Below are positions 57,078 through 64,000 of a stretch of DNA of 64,000 bases, piece by piece. The notes beneath the pieces were generated by a model. That model was not told the origin of the DNA. It saw only the letters and a list, made by a program, of their open reading frames with translations, and ran no database searches. Source of the stretch: Methanobacteriota archaeon (GTDB taxonomy: Archaea > JAADCQ01 > Methanopyri > Methanopyrales > Methanopyraceae). Where the stretch lies: assembly GCA_027064425.1 (NCBI GenBank), contig JAMOPO010000057.1:62001-126000 (forward strand), read 5' to 3'. Made by a program: the position numbers and the translations under genes. How positions within the stretch are numbered: the first letter of the stretch is position 1; each line of letters begins with the position of its first letter.

Positions 57078-57753
57078 GAAGGAACTCCCCGCCCTCTTGA
57101 ATGCCGTCGTGGAGGAGGTTAACTCCGATAAAGACCATTCGGAAACGTTCCGAGTTGAGGTATGGGAGGGGCCGCCCGAGCGCGTCGTCGAGACCGAGCA
57201 CATCCGGCGGGTTCGGGAGCTGGTAAGGAGGGGGCGCGACGTGCTCCTGGTCGGGGAACCGGGCTCCGGGAAGTCCACCACCGCGGTCGCCGCGTGCGAG
57301 CGACCCTACCCGATCGTGTTGACCTTCGGTGGAAACCTGCCGGCGTCGATACTTAAAACATTCGTCAACACCCTCCGCCGGGCGGGACCGCGCGAGCTCC
57401 TCCGGGCGGACGCCATCGTCGTCGGGGACGCGCGCATCGAGGGTCCGGTCACGCGGCTCCCGGTGATCGACGAGCTCTGCGTCCTCCTGGCGCTGGGATT
57501 GCTCCTAGCGGTCGCGCGCCTGCTCGGGAAGCCCATCGTGGCCATGCTGGCGTCGGACAAGTCGTACTACCGCCGGGCCCGGCGGCTCCTGGAGGAGTCG
57601 GGGTTCGAGGTCGTGGAGATCGAGCATACGCGGGAGTCCGTGAGAAAGATCCTGCGAGCCTACGGGGTCCGTGGGCGCCCCTCGAGCCGGAACCCGAGGC
57701 GAGAGCTCAGCCGCCACGCTCGTAGACCCACCGACCACCCCGCCGAGAGATGA
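57076..57753 (+). CDS. P-loop ATPase-like protein
   Basis: A 225-residue protein with a Walker A motif (VLLVGEPGSGKSTTAVAACE, about residues 55-74). A possible Walker B/sensor strand is RADAIVVGDARIE. A hydrophobic helix follows (ELCVLLALGLLLAVARLLGK), then a Rossmann-like strand (PIVAMLASDKSYYRRARRLL). No specific family is recognised. The ATG at 57076 shares two bases with the divergent gene's ATG; TTG 57097 or GTG 57109 are alternatives. The 3' end overlaps the convergent radical SAM gene by 47 bp. Confidence 0.55.
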   Translation: MKELPALLNAVVEEVNSDKDHSETFRVEVWEGPPERVVETEHIRRVRELVRRGRDVLLVGEPGSGKSTTAVAACERPYPIVLTFGGNLPASILKTFVNTLRRAGPRELLRADAIVVGDARIEGPVTRLPVIDELCVLLALGLLLAVARLLGKPIVAMLASDKSYYRRARRLLEESGFEVVEIEHTRESVRKILRAYGVRGRPSSRNPRRELSRHARRPTDHPAER

Positions 57754-58960
57754 GCCCGCGCTCCTCCATGGACTTTAGCCGGCGGTGAAGCCGCTCCTCG
57801 GAGACCCGGAGCCGGTCGGCGAGCTCCCGGGTGTCCATGGGGCCCCGCTCGTAGAGCTCGTTCAGGATCCGTTGCTCGAGGATGCGACCGGTGAACGGGC
57901 ACCCGTCGTACTCCTCGCACTCGAGCCCGAGCATGCACACGACCTTGTCCAGGTGCTCCCGGACCTCGTACAGGGGTCGCCAGGAGGCGGGTGACACGCA
58001 GCAGCTCTTGATGATCACGTCGTCGGGCGCGCCGTCCCGCACCAGCTCGTAGATCCGGGGCAGCTTCTCTGGGCGCAGCGGGCCTCGGGCGGGATCCTGC
58101 ACCGGGTTGAACTGGAGGACGGTCTTGTTCGGGTTAAGCCGCAGGATGGAGAGCACCCGCTCCGCGTCGGCCTCCTCCGGGACGCCCGGGAGCCCAACCA
58201 CCCCGCCCACGAACGTGACCTCCAGCCCGTGCCGGTGGCACCAGGCCACGACCTCCCAGAACTCGTCGAACCCGCGGGAGCGGCCGGTGATGGCCCTCCA
58301 CTCCTCCCGGGTGCGGCCGGAGAAGCTGAGCTTGAGGTAGTCCAGGCCCGCCTCCCGCAGGTCCTCGAGCAGGTCCGTCGGGATGAGCGGGCCGGTGCCC
58401 ACGCCGACGGTGACGTTGAGCTCGGACTTGATCAGCTTGACCGCCTCGACCAGGTCCGAGCCCAGCGTGTGCGGGGACGCGCCCTGGATCACGACCTCCT
58501 TGTTGCCCGCCTCCACGCGCCGTCGGGCCTCCTCTAGGATCTCCTCCGGCGTGAGGTCGACGTGGTCTCGCACGAGGTTGTAGTAGCAGAACTTGCACCG
58601 CATGTCGCATCGCGTGGTGGCCACGATGCTGCCCGTCCGGGACTTTGACTCCCCGCGAATGACCCGGAGGAAGGCCTCGACCTCGGGCCCGCCGCGTGAG
58701 AGGCGGACGGGCTTGTTCTTGTAATCGTACTCCCGGGACGGTCGGACGAGCTCGCGCCACCCCTCTTCCGTCAGCGCGAAGCCTCGGTCGGTCGGCTCGA
58801 GGAGGCCCTCGTCCCGGAGCTCGTTGATCTCCCGGCTGATCAGCCCGCGGTTGCCCGGGATCTCGTCCATCAGCTCCCGCCGGGAGCAGGGTCCGCGCTC
58901 GGCCAGCGTTAGGAGGATCCGCTGGCGGAGCTCACTCCCAGAGGTTGCGGAAGGCGTCAT
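57707..58960 (-). CDS. radical SAM protein with winged-helix domains at both ends
   Basis: A 417-residue protein. Residues of about 10-70 form a winged helix (RQRILLTLAERGPCSRRELM). The radical SAM core starts near residue 115 with ATTRCDMRCKFCYYNLVRDH (CxxxCxxC). EVVIQGASPHTLGSDLVEAV and VGLPGVPEEADAERVLSILR follow. A second Cys set (KSCCVSPAS, CMLGLECEEYDGCPF) near residues 325-365 could bind another cluster. The C-terminus is a second winged helix (QRILNELYERGPMDTRELAD). A DNA-binding radical SAM enzyme is unusual; the substrate is unknown. It overlaps lysA by 29 bp. Confidence 0.75.
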   Translation of the reverse strand: MTPSATSGSELRQRILLTLAERGPCSRRELMDEIPGNRGLISREINELRDEGLLEPTDRGFALTEEGWRELVRPSREYDYKNKPVRLSRGGPEVEAFLRVIRGESKSRTGSIVATTRCDMRCKFCYYNLVRDHVDLTPEEILEEARRRVEAGNKEVVIQGASPHTLGSDLVEAVKLIKSELNVTVGVGTGPLIPTDLLEDLREAGLDYLKLSFSGRTREEWRAITGRSRGFDEFWEVVAWCHRHGLEVTFVGGVVGLPGVPEEADAERVLSILRLNPNKTVLQFNPVQDPARGPLRPEKLPRIYELVRDGAPDDVIIKSCCVSPASWRPLYEVREHLDKVVCMLGLECEEYDGCPFTGRILEQRILNELYERGPMDTRELADRLRVSEERLHRRLKSMEERGLISRRGGRWVYERGG

Positions 58961-60164
58961 AGCTCTGCACCTCCCGGATGCCGGCCAGCTCCCCGTCTCG
59001 CACGACCACGGCGCCGGGGATGGGCTGGCAGTTGTAGCTGGAGGCCATGGACTCGCAGTAGGCGCCGGCCGTCAGGAACACGACCAGGTCGCCCTCGGAG
59101 ACGTTGACGGGCACCTCCCGATCCTCGGCCAGTACGTCCCCCATCTCGCACAGTGGCCCGGCGATGGAGGCCTTCTCGGTCTCGAGGTAGTCCCCGCCGT
59201 GGACCACGACCTCGTGGTACGCGTCGTACAGGGCGGGTCGGATGAGCGCGTTCATGCCGGCGTCGACGAAGATCCACTTCCGACCGCCCTCCTCCTTGAT
59301 CTGCCGGACTCGGGTGACCAGCACGCCGGCCTCCCCAACGATGCTCCGGCCGGGCTCCAGGTACAGGTCGAAGCCGGGCGACTCGGAGTGGAGGTCTCGG
59401 AGGTCGTCCCGGAGCGCTTCGGCCAGGTCCTTGGGCCTTGGAACCTCCTCATCCGGGCGGTAGGGGACGCCGAGTCCACCCCCGACGTTCAGGTACCGGA
59501 GTTCCTCTACGAGGCCGGTCTCCTCCAGGAAGCGGCGGACGGACCTGAGGGCCTCGATGAACGGCTCGAGCTCGGTGATCTGCGAGCCGATATGGTAGTG
59601 CACGCCCAGGAACTCGACGTGCTCGGACTCGATCATGGCCCGACAGACGCGCTCCGCGTCGCGCAGGTTGACGCCGAATTTAGACTCCTCAACGGCCGTC
59701 GCGATGTGCGGGTGAGTGTCCGGGTCGATCTCGGGGTTGACTCGGAGGGCGACCCGAGCCCGCTCGCCCTCGCGGCGGGCGATGCGCTCCACCCGGCGGA
59801 GCTCTTCCATGGAATCGACGTTGATGATCCAGGAGTTCAGGATGGCCGCCCGGAGCTCGTCATCGGACTTCGCGTTGCCGTTCACCACCAGCTCCTTCGC
59901 GCCGGCCTCCACCGCGATCTTCATCTCCCAGAGTGAGACGACGTCCGCCGCGCGGGTCTCGCTGAGGATGTGTTCGACGAGGTGCGGGTTGAAGTTGGCC
60001 TTCATCGCGTAGCAGACGTGCACGTCGCCCGGGAACCAGGAGAAGGCCTCGAGGTACTCCCGGGCCCGCTTGACGGCCAGGTCCGCGTCGTACACGTAAA
60101 CCGGGGTGCCGACGCCCGCCTCCTCCAGCACGTCGTCCAGCTCGCGCCCGGATACCTCAATCAC
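58932..60164 (-). CDS. lysA: diaminopimelate decarboxylase
   Basis: A PLP enzyme of about 410 residues, catalysing the last step of lysine synthesis. The PLP Lys is in VCYAMKANFNPHLVEH near residue 55. Other motifs are FLGVHYHIGSQI, LNVGGGLGVPYR, DLYLEPGRSIVGEAGVLVTR, AGPLCEMGDVLAED (active-site Cys) and GAYCESMASSYNCQPIPGA. The GTG at 60164 follows GGTGAGGCAGAGGG and overlaps the upstream stop by 8 bp; GTG 60179 or TTG 60194 are alternatives. Confidence 0.93.
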   Translation of the reverse strand: MIEVSGRELDDVLEEAGVGTPVYVYDADLAVKRAREYLEAFSWFPGDVHVCYAMKANFNPHLVEHILSETRAADVVSLWEMKIAVEAGAKELVVNGNAKSDDELRAAILNSWIINVDSMEELRRVERIARREGERARVALRVNPEIDPDTHPHIATAVEESKFGVNLRDAERVCRAMIESEHVEFLGVHYHIGSQITELEPFIEALRSVRRFLEETGLVEELRYLNVGGGLGVPYRPDEEVPRPKDLAEALRDDLRDLHSESPGFDLYLEPGRSIVGEAGVLVTRVRQIKEEGGRKWIFVDAGMNALIRPALYDAYHEVVVHGGDYLETEKASIAGPLCEMGDVLAEDREVPVNVSEGDLVVFLTAGAYCESMASSYNCQPIPGAVVVRDGELAGIREVQSYDAFRNLWE

Positions 60165-60729
60165 CGCCCTCTGCCTCACCCTCAACCCGCTCAACCCCTT
60201 TCAGGTTCGCGACCACCAGCTCGACCGATTTGGGCCCGACCCCGCTCCGGTCCGCCCACGCCGCCAGGAACACGCCCAGGTCCTCGGGGGAGCGGCCGAA
60301 CACGTAGCCGACGGCGCACCCCATGGCCTCGAGGTCCCGCCGCACGCGCTCGAACCCGAGCGGGTCGATGATGATCTCGCCTCGGGCGGCGGCGTCCACC
60401 ATCTGTCCGGGCTCCTCGATGGGCCGGACGGGCACCGGCTCCTCCTCGGAGTACTGGGCCTGGATCCGCTCGGCCACAACCTGGCCCATGGTCTCGATGA
60501 ACCGTCGCCCCTCCTCGGACTCCGGATCCAGCACCTCCACCCCGCACTTCTCCAGGACCTGCTCGAGGTAGCCCGTCAGGTCCTCCAGGTCCCAGTCCTC
60601 GCTGCGGCTGACGCCCCGGACGATCAGCACGTCCACGTCGTCGAGCAGGGGCTTCGAGCCCTCGAACGCGTCCAGCTCCGTCATTATCTGCCTGGCCAGC
60701 CGGTGGATGTGGACGGGGGTGCCCGGCAC
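60157..60729 (-). CDS. unrecognised protein between mptA and lysA
   Basis: A 190-residue soluble protein. The N-terminus PGTPVHIHRLARQIMTELDA and the strand DVDVLIVRGVSRSEDW are followed by helices (YLEQVLEKCGVEVLDPESEE) and a C-terminal alpha/beta part (MGCAVGYVFGRSPEDLGVFL). It is probably a methanogen-conserved family, but none can be named with confidence. It is translationally close to mptA (3 bp) and lysA (overlap). Confidence 0.55.
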   Translation of the reverse strand: MPGTPVHIHRLARQIMTELDAFEGSKPLLDDVDVLIVRGVSRSEDWDLEDLTGYLEQVLEKCGVEVLDPESEEGRRFIETMGQVVAERIQAQYSEEEPVPVRPIEEPGQMVDAAARGEIIIDPLGFERVRRDLEAMGCAVGYVFGRSPEDLGVFLAAWADRSGVGPKSVELVVANLKGVERVEGEAEGGD

Positions 60730-60732
60730 GGT

Positions 60733-61710
60733 TCAGCTCCCCAGCTCCTTCCTGAGCTCGCCCATGGTGGTGATCCGCTCGGCGAACGCGTTGTGCTTGT
60801 GGATTGACTCGTAGTTCACCTGCCGGATGATCACGAGGGAGTCGTCCGGGAGGTTGTCGAACTCGTCCACGATCCGCCGGATCATCTCCCGGACGCAGTC
60901 CTCGACGAACTTCGGGTTGCGGCAGGCGTGCTTCGTGACCTCAAGCTCGTCCGGGCGCTTCAGCAGCTCGTAGGTGGGGGCGCTCATCGACTCCTCTATG
61001 ATGCGGATAATGTCCTTGATGTTGACGCTGTAAGCCTCTGGAACCTCGATCATGACCGTCCCCACGCCGCGCTGGTTGTGGGTCATTGGAAACACATCCT
61101 TTTTCATGATCTTCCGCGCGAGCTCCTCGGCCTCCTCCTCGTCCAGGTCCAGCTCCTTCATGAGTCGCCGCTTGACCCGGTCCTGGCTGTACTCGCGCAT
61201 CATCTCCAGCGCGCAGGGGCAGGCGGTGATGCCGACCACCTCCGCCCCGACCATCTTCCGGGTCTCGATGCCGTCGTCGGTCCGGCGGGAGACGGCCCGG
61301 CCGATGATCTTGTACGGCTCCTGGGTGGGCAGCTCCGTGACGGGGGTCTTCCTGGACAGGATCAACTCACCGGTCATGTGCACCTCGGATCGCGTCGCGT
61401 AGTCGTGCTTCTCGAGCAGCTTCCGCGAGATGCGGGAGCAGAGGTCCTCGATCATCGTGTCCGACTTCTCGACGGACTTCTCGAGCTCCTCGAGGACCTC
61501 CTGCAGCACCTCGTGGCTGCGCGACATGTGGATGCCCTTCTGATGGGCGGGAAGGTCGACGAAGAGGTTGAAGGTTGACACGAGAATTATCGGCCGACCG
61601 CTGCGCCGGGGGATCCTCACGAGCTTCTTAATCCCGCTGATGCCCACCCGGGTCAGGTGCGCGGGGATCTGAGGATCGGCGCTCTGGACGTCGGGGAAGC
61701 AGGTTTTCAA
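60733..61710 (-). CDS. mptA: GTP cyclohydrolase MptA (methanopterin biosynthesis)
   Basis: A 325-residue FolE2-type GTP cyclohydrolase, the Fe2+-dependent first enzyme of tetrahydromethanopterin synthesis in methanogens. Motifs are [13 protein letters not shown] at the N-terminus, [20 protein letters not shown] (T-fold QKGxHMSR), [20 protein letters not shown] and [18 protein letters not shown], with the metal-binding Cys and His residues. A TTG at 61710 with GGTGGAG upstream is the start. It shares an AT-rich promoter region with the divergent cdc48. Confidence 0.92.
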   Translation of the reverse strand: MKTCFPDVQSADPQIPAHLTRVGISGIKKLVRIPRRSGRPIILVSTFNLFVDLPAHQKGIHMSRSHEVLQEVLEELEKSVEKSDTMIEDLCSRISRKLLEKHDYATRSEVHMTGELILSRKTPVTELPTQEPYKIIGRAVSRRTDDGIETRKMVGAEVVGITACPCALEMMREYSQDRVKRRLMKELDLDEEEAEELARKIMKKDVFPMTHNQRGVGTVMIEVPEAYSVNIKDIIRIIEESMSAPTYELLKRPDELEVTKHACRNPKFVEDCVREMIRRIVDEFDNLPDDSLVIIRQVNYESIHKHNAFAERITTMGELRKELGS

Positions 61711-61731
61711 ACTCCACCTCCCCGTCCGCCG

Positions 61732-61748
61732 AGATAATCCATAAATTC
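61732..61748. promoter_or_regulatory. AT-rich divergent promoter region of mptA and cdc48
   Basis: GATAATCC and ATAAATTC (about 61732-61748) are the only AT-rich boxes between the two genes. Rightward, CATAAATTC predicts transcription from about 61768, a leader of roughly 18 nt before the cdc48 TTG. Leftward, GAATTTATGG predicts transcription from about 61718, a leader of about 8 nt for mptA. Confidence 0.5.
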
Positions 61749-61785
61749 AGGAAAGAGGGCCAACCGGGCCGGCGGGGTGGCGCCC

Positions 61786-64000
61786 TTGGCGATAGAGCTC
61801 CGCGTTGAAAAAGCCTACCCCGAGGACGTCGGCAAGCGCGTGGTTCGAATCGACAAGCGCTCCCGCGAGCGGATCGGCGTGGAGCCGGGCGATCTGGTCC
61901 GGGTCACCGGGTCCAAGTCCACCGTCGTGCGCGTTCGACCCGCCAAGCGTGAGGACGTGGGTAAGGGCATCATCCGAATGGACAAGTACGAGCGCCAGAA
62001 CGCGGGCGCGACCGTGGGAGAGCCCGTCGAGGTCGAGCGCGCGGAGGAGCGCGTGGCCAAGCGCGTGGAGCTGATGCCCACGGAGAAGGTCGTCGTGCCC
62101 GTTCAGGCGGGTCTGAAGGAGGAGGTCGAGAAGGAGCTCACGAAGGAGCACGAGCGGGACGTGCTGAACAAGATCAAGGACTACATCCGCACCCAGGCCG
62201 AGCGCGAGCCCATTCCCGCCACCCCGCGCGACGTGATCCCGCTCGAGATTCAGGGCAAGACGATCGCCGGCCACGTCCTCGTCAAGCTCCCCGACAGCGT
62301 GCTCGTCGTGGGTGTCGAGCCCGAGGACGCCACGGTCATCGGGCCCAAGACCGAGGTTATCGTGAAGCCGTACTCCGAGGACCTGGCCAAGGCGGCCGAG
62401 ATCCCGGACGTTACGTACGACGACATCGGCGGCCTCGACCGCGAGATCGAGCAGATCCGCGAGTACGTCGAGCTCCCGCTCAAGCGCCCGGAGCTGCTCA
62501 AGGAGCTGGGCATCAAGCCCCCGAAGGGCGTGCTCCTGTACGGCCCGCCGGGCACGGGTAAGACCCTGCTGGCCAAGGCCGTCGCGAACGAGTGCGGGGC
62601 CAAGTTCTACACGATCAACGGCCCGGAGATCATGAGCAAGTACTACGGTGAGAGCGAGGCCCGCATCCGCGAGATCTTCGAGGAGGCGCGGAAGAACGCG
62701 CCCGCGATCATCTACATCGACGAGATCGACGCGATCGCGCCCAAGCGGGGCGAGACGGGAGAGGTCGAGCGCCGGGTCGTCGCGCAGCTCCTCACCCTGA
62801 TGGACGGCCTCTCCGAGGACGAGCGCGTCGTCGTCCTCGCCTCGACCAACCGACCGGACGACATCGATCCCGCCCTGCGCCGGCCCGGCCGCTTCGACCG
62901 GGAGATCGAGATCGGCGTCCCGGACAAGGAGGGGCGCAAGGAGATCCTTCAGATCCACACGCGGGACATGCCGCTCGCCGACGACGTGGACCTGGACAAG
63001 CTCGCCGAGCTCACGCACGGCTTCACGGGCGCCGACCTGGAGGCCCTGTGCAAGACCGCCGGCCTGAAGGCGCTGAGGCGGGCGATCCGCCGGCTGGGCG
63101 CTAAGCTCGCGGAGAAGGAGGAGAAGGAGGAGGCGGAGGAGGTCTCGGAGAAGGTCTCCGAGCTGTCCGACGAGGAGCTGATGGAGGTGCTGGAGAAGGG
63201 GCTGGACCGGGCCGAGATCCCGGAGGACAAGAAGCGGGCGCTGCGGCGCGTCCTCGAGGAGGCGGAGGAGGTCGAGGAGAAGGAGGAGATCGAGTACTCC
63301 GAGGCCCTGGACAAGGTGCTCGAGGCGGAGGAGGTCGAGATCAAGGAGGAGCTCAAGGTCACGATGGACGACTTCATGGAGGCGCTGAAGGAGATCGAGC
63401 CCTCGGCCCTGCGCGAGGTCATCGTCGAGGTGCCGGACGTGTCCTGGGACGACGTGGGCGGCCTCGAGGACGTCAAGCAGGAGCTGAAGGAGGCCGTGGA
63501 GTACCCGCTGAAGTACCCCGAGGTCTACGAGCGGCTCGGCACGCGCCCACCGCGCGGGATCCTGCTGTACGGCCCGCCGGGCACGGGTAAGACCCTCCTG
63601 GCCAAGGCCGTCGCGAACGAGTCCGACGCCAACTTCATCGCGGTTCGCGGTCCGGAAGTCCTCAGTAAGTGGGTGGGTGAGTCGATCCCTGGCGACGAGG
63701 TTGTTTGGGCGAAAGTTGACGGAGAGGCCAGGCTGGTGCCCATCGAGGAGCTCTACGAGCGGTGGAAGGAGGGCCAGGACATCAAGGTCGCCGCGTTGAC
63801 GGATGAAGGCATCGTCTGGTCACCGGTGGAACGGGTCGCCCGACACCGCCGCCGGACCGGTCTCGTGAAGATCGTCACACGCACAGGCCGGGAGGTCATC
63901 GTTACTGAGGATCACTCCGTATTCACGGTCCGAGACGGCAAGATCGTGGACGTACCGACCTCGGAGCTGTCCGAGGGAGACTGGATCGTCCTACCGGCGA
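61786..64000 (+). CDS. cdc48: CDC48/VAT AAA+ ATPase, intein-containing, cut by window edge
   Basis: The first 738 codons of an archaeal p97/VCP homologue that unfolds proteins. The N-domain ([20 protein letters not shown]) spans about residues 1-190. D1 has Walker A GPPGTGKT at 253-260, Walker B YIDEID at 310-315 and [17 protein letters not shown]2 has Walker A at 596-603. Between D1 and D2, residues of about 440-520 are an acidic, coiled insertion not normally present. At residue 633 (KWVGE/S) the extein is interrupted by an intein. A TTG start at 61786 fits the promoter. Confidence 0.93.
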   Translation, partial: MAIELRVEKAYPEDVGKRVVRIDKRSRERIGVEPGDLVRVTGSKSTVVRVRPAKREDVGKGIIRMDKYERQNAGATVGEPVEVERAEERVAKRVELMPTEKVVVPVQAGLKEEVEKELTKEHERDVLNKIKDYIRTQAEREPIPATPRDVIPLEIQGKTIAGHVLVKLPDSVLVVGVEPEDATVIGPKTEVIVKPYSEDLAKAAEIPDVTYDDIGGLDREIEQIREYVELPLKRPELLKELGIKPPKGVLLYGPPGTGKTLLAKAVANECGAKFYTINGPEIMSKYYGESEARIREIFEEARKNAPAIIYIDEIDAIAPKRGETGEVERRVVAQLLTLMDGLSEDERVVVLASTNRPDDIDPALRRPGRFDREIEIGVPDKEGRKEILQIHTRDMPLADDVDLDKLAELTHGFTGADLEALCKTAGLKALRRAIRRLGAKLAEKEEKEEAEEVSEKVSELSDEELMEVLEKGLDRAEIPEDKKRALRRVLEEAEEVEEKEEIEYSEALDKVLEAEEVEIKEELKVTMDDFMEALKEIEPSALREVIVEVPDVSWDDVGGLEDVKQELKEAVEYPLKYPEVYERLGTRPPRGILLYGPPGTGKTLLAKAVANESDANFIAVRGPEVLSKWVGESIPGDEVVWAKVDGEARLVPIEELYERWKEGQDIKVAALTDEGIVWSPVERVARHRRRTGLVKIVTRTGREVIVTEDHSVFTVRDGKIVDVPTSELSEGDWIVLPA
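63682..64000 (+). mobile_element. intein in the D2 domain of CDC48, N-terminal part only
   Basis: The frame leaves the CDC48 family after [11 protein letters not shown] and enters [15 protein letters not shown]. This is a typical intein block A: Ser1 nucleophile, then IPGD. About 60 residues later [19 protein letters not shown] is block B (TxxH). [16 protein letters not shown] follows. Splicing would restore the extein at the conserved KWVGES site. The DNA here looks less GC-extreme than the extein. The homing endonuclease part and C-terminal His-Asn are beyond the window. Confidence 0.9.

Noticed and set aside
1-64000. tRNA, rRNA and CRISPR arrays
   Set aside because: No cloverleaf with a GGTTCRA-type T loop, no rRNA-like stretch, and no regularly spaced direct repeats were seen by eye on either strand; a covariance-model scan would be needed to exclude tRNAs fully.

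Overview
The window reads as part of the chromosome of a hyperthermophilic, hydrogenotrophic methanogenic archaeon, most likely Methanopyrus (M. kandleri or a close relative). This is inferred from gene content: a complete eha energy-converting [NiFe] hydrogenase operon, SepRS (O-phosphoseryl-tRNA synthetase), MptA (methanopterin), a His-rich CfbA/CbiX chelatase (F430), archaeal ribosomal proteins, Gins51, Nop10, aIF2-alpha and an intein-bearing CDC48. The DNA is strongly GC-rich, starts are often GTG or TTG, and the proteins are very rich in Glu and Asp, which also fits Methanopyrus. No rRNA, tRNA, CRISPR array or insertion sequence was found.

Layout. 1-4326: a Na+/Ca2+ exchanger cut by the window edge, a small HTH/zinc-ribbon protein overlapping a MobA-like protein, then a DJ-1-like protein and a DUF460 RNase H-fold protein on the minus strand. 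4327-7872: the L3-L4-L23-L2 ribosomal block (minus), ending in a T-run and about 600 bp without an intact gene. 7939-17860: a long plus-strand run starting with Gins51-L44e-S27e-aIF2alpha-Nop10-PAC2, followed by a membrane protein and an archaeosortase, an EndoQ-type PHP nuclease, a GCS2 ligase, an amidohydrolase, an N-formylglutamate-amidohydrolase-like protein, CfbA and AroD. 17857-24385: a compact minus operon SpoIIM-like/trpE/trpG/dapH/dapF/surE/two membrane coiled-coil proteins/thi4. 24548-36202: sepS, several lineage-specific proteins, a translin-like protein, an NSUN/RsmB-like RNA methylase, DUF1152, nadC, scattered parts of a thiamine-diphosphate (ComD/ComE-like) enzyme and an MBF1 regulator. 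36170-41779: an FtsA-like actin-fold ATPase operon, DUF2209, HflX and a winged-helix protein.

41859-52539 is one minus-strand operon: ehaA to ehaO, four polyferredoxins carrying 22 predicted [4Fe-4S] motifs, and a CBS-domain protein. A MoxR AAA+ ATPase and a VWA protein are divergent from it. The right end holds a radical SAM protein with winged helices at both ends, lysA, an unknown protein and mptA (minus), then cdc48 (plus), whose D2 domain is interrupted by an intein running off the window.

The least expected signals are two candidate C/D-box guide RNAs (about 26239-26313 plus; 29205-29276 minus). In both, a U-to-G change in box C (AUGAGGA) is matched by a U-to-C change in box D (CCGA), so the usual U-U pair of the kink-turn would become G-C. 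Other points worth attention are the dispersed ComDE-like parts beside a swivel domain, the archaeosortase pair inside a translation operon, palindromes next to HTH genes, and a pair of divergent genes whose start codons overlap.
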